Both the position numbers and the translations under genes were made by a program. Below, in pieces: positions 53,701-60,498 of a stretch of DNA of 64,000 bases. The DNA comes from UBA1161 sp002311745 (GTDB lineage: Bacteria; Planctomycetota; Phycisphaerae; Tepidisphaerales; Tepidisphaeraceae), in assembly GCA_050018415.1 (NCBI GenBank), contig JBEKAB010000003.1, forward strand, positions 1 to 64,000. The letters run 5' to 3'. The notes under the pieces are model-generated. The model saw only the letters and a list, made by a program, of their open reading frames with translations, was not told where the DNA came from and searched no databases. How positions within the stretch are numbered: position 1 is the first letter of the stretch; the number at the start of each line of letters is the position of its first letter.

Positions 53701-55882
53701 GATAATTGAGTCCGCTCGCAGTGATACTCAGACCATCGAGTTCTCCGTTAACGACTGAAAGCGATCCACCAAGCTTAAAGAAACCTGGAATGTCGATTTC
53801 GGCCGATCCGCTGTAGCTCAACGTGGCCGTATTAAAAGTTAATTCAGCATTGTCCAGTCCCCATCCGCCCGGGAGGGTGAGGTTCTGCAGAGATAGGCTT
53901 CCAGCCAGATTAACGCCGTAAGACCCGATGAAAATGCCGTTGCCATCTCCGGAAAAATCGGCGGTGACGTCGAATATATGAGGTAGCTTAACACTGCCTT
54001 GCAGGATAAGCTGATCGCTGGTGGAATTGTAGCTGACTGACAATCCAGTGGCATCGATGTCCAAGCCCCAGAGGTCGAAGCTTACGTCCGGAAAAGAGAT
54101 CGATCCGGACTCCAGTCGCAGGCCCTGGCTGGCAATGAGCAGCCCTCCGCTTATTGTTGTATCCAGTGGAGAAGGAAGAGTGATGCTTCCGTACACGTTG
54201 ATTTCGGGGGCCGACACGCCTTGGCCGGCCGGTATCAGCGACAGGCTTGTAATATCGATCGGCAGACCCGCAATCCGTTGTGTGTGGCTGTTGCCAGTGT
54301 CTTGCAGATTCGATGTGTCTGCGTGGCCAACGGGAATGACAAAGCTGCCTTGCAAAACCGGCAGGCTCAGATTCCCGATATCTGCCGTAACGATCCCGTC
54401 AACGGTGATATCGGATGTGTTGTACGAGACCATTCCATCAACAGTCAGTAGCGGCTCAAACGTCTGACCGTTTCCTGGTTCAAAGCCAATTTCAATTGTT
54501 CCACTAGCCGTGAATGTGGAATTGCCTTCCGCCGTGAATGATCCGCGCAGGTCCAAGGGACTCAAATCTACGTCAGATCCAACTCCGACCGTGAATATGC
54601 CGCTCGTGGCGGCGCTGCCCGTTCCGCTCGCGGAACTGGGGGTGATGCGAAACTCGATGTTGCTATTCAACACACTGCCTAAATCCGTGGCGCTGGCCCA
54701 TACGAAGGTGTGGCTGGTTCCCGAGGGGCTAGATGTCAGCCCGGTCGTTCCATCGCCGCCGCTGCCTAGGGTGGCGGTGTCCCAAGTCGTACCGCCATCG
54801 GGGCTGTATTGGGCCAGGATGCTGCAGGGGTCCGAGTTTGCATCCGTCAACGTGTAATTGATCGTTACGTTGCCGCTCTGCGTCCCGCTGGGGGTGGTGA
54901 TTGCGGCAGCGGGAACAACTGGCGACGGGCTGCCGAGCAATAGAAAGCCGACATTAGAAGAAGTACCTGTCGAAATCGTGAACGAGACCTCTGAACCGTC
55001 GGGCGAGAAGCGCGGGTAGCTGTCGGTACTGTCGGTTCCCGGCAACTGGTGCAGTCCATTTCCGTCGACGCCGATAACCCACAGGCCGGCACCGTTGGCA
55101 AATACGATCTGGCTTCCGTCGGGGGAGAAGTCCAACTGACCGTCGTTTTCGGAGCTGGCTCCCGTGTCGTTCAGGATGCTGTGTTCGTTCGATCCGTCAG
55201 TTCCGGCGAGCATTAGCTCAATATTGCTGCCAGTATTCTTGAAGAACGCCAGTTCACTGCTGCTCTGCCCTGACCCCCAGGTGACGCTGCCGGTGATCTG
55301 GTCATCGCGCAACACCTGATGTGAATTTGATCCATCCGCGTTGGCAATGAAGATCTCGTGTGCCGCCGATCCGATGTTTATGTTATAGCCATAGGTGAAC
55401 TGCGATCCGTCGGGGGAAAACCTTGGGGCGGTGAATGAGTCACCCCCGGGCACTTCGAGCAGGGGCTGGCGTCCCGGGCTCGTATCGTTCGACGTCCGAG
55501 CAACCCACCAGAAATCTGCGCCGCCAGGTGAGTTGTCCAAGTAGTAAACCTGACTTGTGCCTGGACGATATGTGGCACCCCAAGCCTTGCGGGGAGAGGG
55601 CATTTGCGTCAACTGGACTAAATTGCTCCCGTCGACATTCGACGCGTAGATATTGTCCCCCACGTCATAGACGAGGCGTTGTCCGGTCGGCGACCAACTG
55701 GCGTTACTGGCGCCCTGAATGACGGAGGACAAGAGTACGCGAGCTTCCAGCGCCTCGGCCACCGCCCGAGCCAACATCGCCCGGCCATGCCGCTGCCGAC
55801 CTCTTATGCTTCTGCCAACGTCACGAACCCCAGCGCGCACTGTAACCGTATCCCTCGCCAAATCGCTCCGCCCCATTTTCAT
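50747..55882 (-). CDS. Giant exported protein: LEPR-XLL-like motif, beta-propeller, cadherin-like and Ig-like repeats
   Basis: 1711 residues. The basic N-terminus ends in AVAEALEARVLLSSV (about 41-55), close to the LEPR-XLL motif that planctomycetes place at the start of large surface proteins. Residues 55-330 are a TolB/WD40-like propeller with repeated SPDGS units (WSPTGQRLVYDV, FSPDGSQFTYGYN, FSPDGSQIVFANG). Residues 400-1000 are long beta-rich repeats. Near 1150-1290 is a cadherin-like unit (DENSSLSFSSDNLITV, LVYTPTPGYFGSDSLNITLT). The C-terminus has four invasin/filamin-like Ig repeats of about 110 residues (EDQYGN, LDTAGTYTLTASD). One carries a charged insertion, and the last two are cysteine-containing, unlike the rest. 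Base composition is less GC-rich than neighbours. Confidence 0.85.
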   Translation of the reverse strand: MKMGRSDLARDTVTVRAGVRDVGRSIRGRQRHGRAMLARAVAEALEARVLLSSVIQGASNASWSPTGQRLVYDVGDNIYASNVDGSNLVQLTQMPSPRKAWGATYRPGTSQVYYLDNSPGGADFWWVARTSNDTSPGRQPLLEVPGGDSFTAPRFSPDGSQFTYGYNINIGSAAHEIFIANADGSNSHQVLRDDQITGSVTWGSGQSSSELAFFKNTGSNIELMLAGTDGSNEHSILNDTGASSENDGQLDFSPDGSQIVFANGAGLWVIGVDGNGLHQLPGTDSTDSYPRFSPDGSEVSFTISTGTSSNVGFLLLGSPSPVVPAAAITTPSGTQSGNVTINYTLTDANSDPCSILAQYSPDGGTTWDTATLGSGGDGTTGLTSSPSGTSHTFVWASATDLGSVLNSNIEFRITPSSASGTGSAATSGIFTVGVGSDVDLSPLDLRGSFTAEGNSTFTASGTIEIGFEPGNGQTFEPLLTVDGMVSYNTSDITVDGIVTADIGNLSLPVLQGSFVIPVGHADTSNLQDTGNSHTQRIAGLPIDITSLSLIPAGQGVSAPEINVYGSITLPSPLDTTISGGLLIASQGLRLESGSISFPDVSFDLWGLDIDATGLSVSYNSTSDQLILQGSVKLPHIFDVTADFSGDGNGIFIGSYGVNLAGSLSLQNLTLPGGWGLDNAELTFNTATLSYSGSAEIDIPGFFKLGGSLSVVNGELDGLSITASGLNYPVFDTGVFLTGVGGGVSNLTEGPVTFSGLLDFSFGPDETISLPAWLGGSITTDLATLDLNASISSQELTGSGTLNVAGGAVATASITNASLNFESRVFTAQGELSVVDGVFSGGTNLTIGNGDLLLSATGDASLPLSKIQSWWRDVTLANGNLLLNLQPSSLSNDYVDVWGNAFTFGPIGVHVPFDGSFPSLLNAQNLPQTDPPASETFSVASGTPWIVLGASWTNNVTAPVQIQAPDGTTYTQSDLQDNGNVDVVSQLSGPTQLAFGISDPQAGNWTVSIPNSQALGTVQFFGIGGTASPTLQVSAPTIAVAGQPILLTYNVTNANPDDTVALYYSTTPGGETGALIAESLSSSGLATYSWAPSNLPPGNYYVFGMVESSTSVPKFGYAVQNLNEIQTSSDLTVTAPALATLDENSSLSFSSDNLITVNDPNSIDNADQLTLAVANGELSLGTTSGLTFTSGSNESATMTINGTIAALNSALSGLVYTPTPGYFGSDSLNITLTDGGNADLGVSLTASTTVGLTVTPVPTQLLIIQQPSNATAGSTVNPSVVLEIEDQFGHVITSDDSFVTLSANSGPGTLSGITMIQAQYGVATFENLSLDTAGTYTLTASDTNDYLSSAPSIPFTIMPAAASQLVFTTQPADATAATTMAPVFVTIEDQYGNVETADNSAVNLAIASGPAGGVFTPASILSANAVNGVATFSVLALDTAGTYTLAASDTADSLSGFVSNSFTITPAAAAKLAFLQQPTNTTAGNLISPAVTVAVEDQYGNIVTSDNSYVILHVRGPLSKERDRDYDLDGGFPGGVDRFGDFALSAACESRHLHTYRVQVQNGVAVFSNLSLDKAGTYTLKATDDCLAAATSNSFAVTPAAATRMVFLDMPCINGRSKTFGVEVALFDKYGNLATNDTSSVTLSLGTHPKNAVLSGTLTEAVVNGVATFDGLSLSPSGCYALVAADSNGIPSVVSPHFYFGRDLHEQFRCGD

Positions 55883-56032
55883 TGCATGTCCTCCGCTGCC
55901 GCCCAGCCCCTGTAGGGGTCTGACGCGGTCACCCTTTGTTCAGTTCAGAGAAATGGCTCGCGAAGGTCTCCCACGCTAAGAACGCATCGCGCTTCCTCCC
56001 GCTCGCAAGCACGCACAAACGTCTGGGCGAAA

Positions 56033-56060
56033 ATTTTACTACGCCTGTGGAGCAACACAA
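56033..56060 (-). promoter_or_regulatory. Possible promoter of the giant surface protein gene
   Basis: On the minus strand TTGTGT (56060-56055) and TAAAAT (56038-56033) are separated by 16 bases. The leader to 55882 would be about 145 bases. Confidence 0.3.
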
Positions 56061-56264
56061 CAAAAAAGGACCGAAGATTCCTATTTTAATTTGCTCTGAC
56101 TACGGATGTGACGAATGCACAACGGCTTCATCTCGCCCCACATCGGGTTCACCCCCAAAATCACCGCGAAAACGGCTTGCCCAGTTTATATTCCAGTTCG
56201 AATCGAGCGCTAGAGCGAAAATTATTTTTGAATTTCGCTTCGATTTCTGGCGCAACTCTTTAGC

Positions 56265-56299
56265 CGATGCGTGGATGCGACTGCGCAGCATCGTTTTTT
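56265..56299 (+). terminator. Plus-strand terminator-like hairpin
   Basis: CGATGC (56265-56270) pairs with GCATCG (56288-56293), with an inner TGCG/CGCA stem, followed by six T. No credible plus-strand gene ends here; it may block antisense entry into the mla operon. Confidence 0.4.
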
Positions 56300-56373
56300 G
56301 ACAAGCGCGCAGTTGGGACAGGCAGCAGTTGCAAAACGCGAACTGATCTGAGCTTAGCCTCGCCCGCGATCAA

Positions 56374-57597
56374 TCACTGCTGGATGTCCTTCCACAGCTT
56401 TTGCTCGACCGATTGGAAACGCGAGAAGCTGGCGTCCAGGCCGGACATTAGCTTCTTGACCTGCTCGGGATCGGCGTTGGGCTGCTTGAGAGCATCGCGC
56501 AGGGCTGCGGCGGCGTCGTCCAGGCTGGAGGCGCCTTCGGCAAATTGGCGGACCGAATCGTATGTGTTCAAGTTCGCCACTTCGCCAGCCTTGGGCTGAT
56601 ACAACAGCCGCCAGGGGCTGTGGCGGATTTCCATGCTGGCGTATTTCAGGTTGTCGCTGGTGGACTTGAGCGACGCGATCATGGCGTCGAGCTTGCTCTG
56701 GTTGCCGGAGATCACCGAGCGCAGGGATGCGCTCAATTCCTTGGTGTCGGCGACGGTGGACTGGATGTCGGCCAGGGCGGCGGCGGCGCGGGTGACGGAC
56801 AGGTCCGTCTTCTGCAAAACCGATCGCATCTGATCCAACAGGCCGGGCAGGCGCTGGCGGAGGTCGCCGGTGATGCCGCGGACGTTGGCCACCGCGGTGT
56901 GGAAGTCACTCGTGCTGGGGGCCAGCATCTCGTGCACGGCGTCCAGCATCCTTACCGCCGAAGCGGTCAGGTTGTTGTATCGCCGCACGATGTCCGGCAG
57001 GCGAACGTGCAGATCGTGCACGGTCGCGGCGGCGGTGAAGCCGGTTTCCGTGAACGCATCCGCCGTTTGGCCGAACTTGTCCAGGTCGGCGTCGAGCTTG
57101 ACCGAGGCGCTTTTGACGTTGGCGACGATCTGGTGCAGGTCCGGCTCCATCGATCCCAGACGATGGATCAGCGCGAAGAGGGGATCGGGCCGACCGTGCA
57201 AATATTCGCCGGGGCTGGCGCGCGGGCCGGTCCCCAGGCTGTCGATGTTGATCGCCGCGGTGCCGGTGAGGGATTTCTCCACCGATACGCTGGCATCCGT
57301 GGCGACGGGGAATCGCGAGGGCAGGTCGATGAAGACGACGACCGATTGGCCGGCGGCGGAATCGAGCTGGCGGATTTCGATGTCGCGGACGCCGCCGACT
57401 TTCAGCCCGCCGACGCGCACGTCGTCGCCGACGCGCAGACCGCCGATGTCGTCCGACAGCGAGAAGGCGACCGGATAGGTCGTGAACGACTGAGTAAATC
57501 GTCCGGCCCCGCTGATGGCGATGATGACCAAAATCACCAGGGCCAGGCTGATCACCATGAACAGTCCCGCGCGCAATGCGTTGCGTTGATTTGCCAT
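56374..57597 (-). CDS. mlaD: MlaD-family phospholipid transport substrate-binding protein
   Basis: 407 residues. An N-terminal anchor (AGLFMVISLALVILVIIAIS) is followed by an MCE domain (about 38-125: YPVAFSLSDDIGGLRVGDDV, GGLKVGGVRDIEI, TGTAAINIDSLGTG). The last 250 residues are a long helical/coiled region with hydrophobic heptads (as in LetB/PqiB-type or MlaD-extended proteins) and end in KLWKDIQQ. MCE proteins form hexameric rings that carry lipids between membranes. It closes the operon, 32 bases after mlaF. Confidence 0.92.
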   Translation of the reverse strand: MANQRNALRAGLFMVISLALVILVIIAISGAGRFTQSFTTYPVAFSLSDDIGGLRVGDDVRVGGLKVGGVRDIEIRQLDSAAGQSVVVFIDLPSRFPVATDASVSVEKSLTGTAAINIDSLGTGPRASPGEYLHGRPDPLFALIHRLGSMEPDLHQIVANVKSASVKLDADLDKFGQTADAFTETGFTAAATVHDLHVRLPDIVRRYNNLTASAVRMLDAVHEMLAPSTSDFHTAVANVRGITGDLRQRLPGLLDQMRSVLQKTDLSVTRAAAALADIQSTVADTKELSASLRSVISGNQSKLDAMIASLKSTSDNLKYASMEIRHSPWRLLYQPKAGEVANLNTYDSVRQFAEGASSLDDAAAALRDALKQPNADPEQVKKLMSGLDASFSRFQSVEQKLWKDIQQ

Positions 57598-57629
57598 GAC
57601 GGTTTATCCGCGACGAATCGCGAATCCTT

Positions 57630-58427
57630 TCACGCTCCCAAGAGGTCTTCCTCGTAGCCGCCGGCCCGGCGGCGGTCGGTCAGCGGTCCTTCGGCCAGGC
57701 CGTAGACAAACTGATGCACCAACGGATCGGCGTGGTTCTTGATCTGGTCCGGGGTGCCGCCGGCGATGAACTGCCCGCGGTCCAGCAGCACCATCCGGTC
57801 GGCGATGCGGAAAGCCGAGTCCATCACGTGCGTCACCACAACGCTGGTGACGCCCAATTTCTTGTTCAAGTCGATGATGAGCTGATCGATCTCGGCGCTG
57901 GTGACCGGGTCCAAGCCGGCGGAGGGCTCGTCGTAGAACAGCACCTTGGGGTCCAGGGCGATGGCGCGGGCGAGGCCGGCGCGCTTTTTCATTCCGCCCG
58001 AGAGCATGGCCGGCATCTTTTCCGCGTGCTCGCGCAGGCCCACCAGCTCCAGCTTGATCTTGACCATGATTTCGATGGTGGCCTCCGGCAGATCGGTGTG
58101 CTCGCGCAAAGGCAGGGCGACGTTGTCGGCCACGGACATGGAGTTGAACAGCGCCCCGCTTTGGAACAGCACGCCGACGGATTTGCGATAGTCATCCCGC
58201 TGTCGCGGGGTCATCTGGCGCAGGCTTTGGCCGAAGGCGACGATGTCGCCGCCGTCGCAGACGATGTTGCCGATCATCAGGCGCAGCAGGGTGGATTTGC
58301 CCGAGCCGGAGCCGCCGAGGATCACCAGGGTTTCGCCGCGCAGCACGTCCAGGCGGACGGCGTCGAGGATGACGCGGTCGTCGTAGATCTTGGTGGCGTC
58401 CAGCACCTGGATGACCGCCTCGTCCAT
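57630..58427 (-). CDS. mlaF: MlaF-family ABC ATPase
   Basis: 265 residues. Walker A ILGGSGSGKSTLLRLM, Q-loop VLFQSGALFNSMSVADNVAL, signature LSGGMKKRAGLARAIALDP, Walker B VLFYDEPSAGLDPVTSAEID, switch histidine VVVTHVMDSAF. The SGG-M-KKR signature is typical of MlaF/Mkl ATPases that drive MCE-type lipid transport. Start three bases after mlaE. Confidence 0.95.
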   Translation of the reverse strand: MDEAVIQVLDATKIYDDRVILDAVRLDVLRGETLVILGGSGSGKSTLLRLMIGNIVCDGGDIVAFGQSLRQMTPRQRDDYRKSVGVLFQSGALFNSMSVADNVALPLREHTDLPEATIEIMVKIKLELVGLREHAEKMPAMLSGGMKKRAGLARAIALDPKVLFYDEPSAGLDPVTSAEIDQLIIDLNKKLGVTSVVVTHVMDSAFRIADRMVLLDRGQFIAGGTPDQIKNHADPLVHQFVYGLAEGPLTDRRRAGGYEEDLLGA

Positions 58428-58430
58428 GGC

Positions 58431-59243
58431 TCACCATCCCAGGAAATAGAAGACGGCGGTGAACAACAGGTCGACGGCGATGAGGGCGACGAGGGTGAGC
58501 ACGACGGTGCGCGTGGTGGCCACGCCCACGCCCTGGGCGCCGCCGGTGACGCTCAGGCCCAGCCGGCAGGCCAGGGCGCTGATCAAAAGCCCGAAGACGC
58601 CCGCCTTCACCAGCCCGGTGATGAAGTCCTTGAGCTTCAGGGCGTCGAAGGTGTGATGGGTGTACATGCGGGGGCTGACGCCCAGGAAGACGCTGGAGGT
58701 CACCAGCCCGCCGATGCCGCCGGCAAAATCACCGATCACGGCGATGCAGACCATCATGAGGGTCGTGGCGAGGATTCGCGGCACGGCCAGGAAGCGGATG
58801 GGATCGATGGCGTGCGCTTCCAGGGCCTCGATCTCCTCGGAGACCACCATGGTTCCCATCTCCGCGGCGATGGACGCCCCGGCGAATCCGGTCAGCACGA
58901 CCGCGGACACCAGGGGGCCCAGCTCGCGGCCGATGGTGACGGCGATGATGTCCGCCACCTTGTCCAGGGCGCCATAATCGTGCAGGATCGGCGCCATCTG
59001 CAACGCCAGGATCGCCCCGATGCAAAAGAGCACCAGGCAGACGATGGGAATGCTGCGCACGCCCACGCGGTCCATCTGCGCCCAGAGGTTGGTCCACCCC
59101 AGGCGCCGGCCGTGCTGGTCCAGCAGCGACCGCGGCACGCTGGCGGCGGTGTCGCCCACCAAGTAGGTTATCTCCCCCAAAAATCGGAAGAGCCCGGTCA
59201 CCGCCGAGTAAATCACCACGATGGGCCGCAAGACAATGTTCAT
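58431..59243 (-). CDS. mlaE: MlaE-family permease
   Basis: 270 residues from the ATG at 59243; a GTG two codons earlier is possible. Five or six helices and the family motifs IVCLVLFCIGAILALQMAPI, LGPLVSAVVLTGFAGASIAAEMGTM, EEIEALEAHAIDPIRFLAVPRI and KDFITGLVKAGVFGLLISAL. It is the membrane dimer to which MlaF and MlaD bind, moving phospholipids between inner and outer membranes. 31 bases after the STAS gene. Confidence 0.95.
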   Translation of the reverse strand: MNIVLRPIVVIYSAVTGLFRFLGEITYLVGDTAASVPRSLLDQHGRRLGWTNLWAQMDRVGVRSIPIVCLVLFCIGAILALQMAPILHDYGALDKVADIIAVTIGRELGPLVSAVVLTGFAGASIAAEMGTMVVSEEIEALEAHAIDPIRFLAVPRILATTLMMVCIAVIGDFAGGIGGLVTSSVFLGVSPRMYTHHTFDALKLKDFITGLVKAGVFGLLISALACRLGLSVTGGAQGVGVATTRTVVLTLVALIAVDLLFTAVFYFLGW

Positions 59244-59274
59244 GACCACAAGCGGCGAGGTGCAAACGGTCCGA

Positions 59275-59634
59275 TCATTTGGCCAGCGCTTCGTCGTCGC
59301 TGGCGGCCAGAACGAAGATCGAATCGAGCCGGGCGATTTCCAAAAGTCCTTTGACCCGCGGCTGGACGGCGACCAGCACCACGCGGCCGCCGCCGCGACG
59401 CATCTTTTGCAGGGTTTCCACCAAAACGGCGATGGCGCTGCTGTCCACGTAGGGGACCTGGGCCAGATTCACGATCAGTTTCTTGGGCCGGTTCTTTCCC
59501 AGCACGCCAAGCAGGGCGGAGCGTAGTTCGGGACTGTTGTGCAGATCGATCTCGCCGCGCACGGCGGCGATCACGGCGTCGCCGTGAATCTGCGGCGTGG
59601 AGACCAAATCGTCTTTGCCTCTGGCGTCGGGCAT
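59275..59634 (-). CDS. STAS-domain protein (anti-anti-sigma or MlaB-like)
   Basis: 119 residues, a single STAS domain: VIAAVRGEIDLHNSPELRSAL, KKLIVNLAQVPYVDSSAIAVL, GGRVVLVAVQPRVKGLLEIARL. The second serine of VDSSAIAVL is in the place of the phosphorylated serine of SpoIIAA/RsbV. In E. coli the Mla permease has a STAS subunit, MlaB, that binds MlaF. Here the STAS gene lies directly before mlaE and directly after an RsbW-like kinase gene, so it could serve either the transporter or a partner-switch, or both. Confidence 0.9.
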   Translation of the reverse strand: MPDARGKDDLVSTPQIHGDAVIAAVRGEIDLHNSPELRSALLGVLGKNRPKKLIVNLAQVPYVDSSAIAVLVETLQKMRRGGGRVVLVAVQPRVKGLLEIARLDSIFVLAASDDEALAK

Positions 59635-59666
59635 GAGAAACCCGCGGTGCCGCGCACCGCCGCAAA

Positions 59667-60083
59667 TTATCTTGCTGCTCGCTTGACCATAGTCAGCAGC
59701 ATTCCATCGGGCAATCGCGAAAAGTGCACTTCATCCATGACCTTGCGGATGCAGATCAGGCCGATGCCGCCGGGCGTTGACGGGTCTTGGTTTCCCGGTG
59801 GCAAAGCGCCCGGATCGAACGGCGCAGCCCAATCGCGGATCGTCAGTTGCACGCCACCGTCGTACCTCCGGGCCGTCACGAGGATCGGCCGATCCTTGGC
59901 TCCGCCGTAGCCGTGGCGCATGATGTTGGCCAGCGCCTCGTTCGCGGCCAAGCCAACGTAATGGCAAGCCTGCTGCGGCAAGCCGGCGGACCTGGCGAAA
60001 TCCTCGATCTGCTTGCGGACGCGGCGCAGATTAGCCGGGTCGCTGTTGATCTTCAACTCGACGCCGTTGGTGGATTCGACCAT
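59667..60083 (-). CDS. RsbW/SpoIIAB-like serine kinase (anti-sigma factor family)
   Basis: 138 residues from the ATG at 60083; an ATG at 60113 would overlap the upstream gene by 22 bases. Histidine-kinase-type ATPase fold: N-box ANEALANIMRHGYGG with the E-x3-N-x3-H order, G1-box IRDWAAPFDP (the usual DxGxx first glycine is Ala) and G2-box PGGIGLICIRKVMDEV. Such proteins phosphorylate a STAS partner and release or bind a target. The STAS gene follows after 32 bases. There is no sigma factor gene nearby. Confidence 0.9.
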   Translation of the reverse strand: MVESTNGVELKINSDPANLRRVRKQIEDFARSAGLPQQACHYVGLAANEALANIMRHGYGGAKDRPILVTARRYDGGVQLTIRDWAAPFDPGALPPGNQDPSTPGGIGLICIRKVMDEVHFSRLPDGMLLTMVKRAAR

Positions 60084-60091
60084 GAGCTGCT

Positions 60092-60442
60092 TCAGGGATG
60101 ATCGGCCAGCCATTGCCGCCAGCGCGCCACTGCCGGCCGCCGCGCCGCATCGTCATCGTAATAGCGATAGTCAAACGTCTGCCCGGTCATTTGTTGCAGG
60201 GCCGTGATGGCGGCAAAGCGGATCGCCGGATCGCCGTCATTCAAATCCTCGATCAGCCGTGGAATGGCCTTGCGGTCGTTGCGCGCCGCGGCGTCCTTGA
60301 TCGCGGGAACGGCCCTGGGGGCGCTGTCGCTGCTCAGCGACTTGGGCTCGGGCGAAAAGCAACCGCCGGCCGCCACGGCAACAGCGACAACGAGAATCCC
60401 AGCCCTTCCAGTCATTCCGATCCGACGACGAGGCTGCTTCAA
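60092..60442 (-). CDS. Small lipoprotein with HEAT-like repeat
   Basis: 116 residues (or 107 from an inner ATG at 60415). The signal ends in the lipobox VAAGGCFS. The mature part has a HEAT-type helical repeat: RNDRKAIPRLIEDLNDGDPAIRFAAITALQQMTG, written here in parts as KAIPRLIEDLNDGDPAIRF and AAITALQQMTG, then a Trp-rich tail RWRQWLADHP. Planctomycete genomes hold many such short HEAT lipoproteins of unknown role. Eight bases before the kinase gene. Confidence 0.7.
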   Translation of the reverse strand: MKQPRRRIGMTGRAGILVVAVAVAAGGCFSPEPKSLSSDSAPRAVPAIKDAAARNDRKAIPRLIEDLNDGDPAIRFAAITALQQMTGQTFDYRYYDDDAARRPAVARWRQWLADHP

Positions 60443-60498
60443 AATATCGACTTAGGTCCGCATATTTCTCGCGAAAAGGTCCGAATATATGGGGGGAA

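Larger units (their letters stand above)
55883..56373. other. Intergenic region upstream of the giant protein gene
   Basis: 491 bases, AT-richer than average. It contains the putative promoter and the plus-strand hairpin listed separately. A 121-codon plus frame (55936-56301) has no recognisable family, an arginine/serine-rich composition, and I do not call it. Confidence 0.5.

Noticed and set aside
55936..56301. 121-codon plus-strand frame ending at a terminator-like hairpin
   Set aside because: No ribosome binding site, no family, composition of non-coding type; kept only as a note.
59275..59634. Calling the STAS gene mlaB outright
   Set aside because: Position fits MlaB, but the adjacent RsbW-like kinase and conserved phospho-serine fit an anti-anti-sigma factor equally well.
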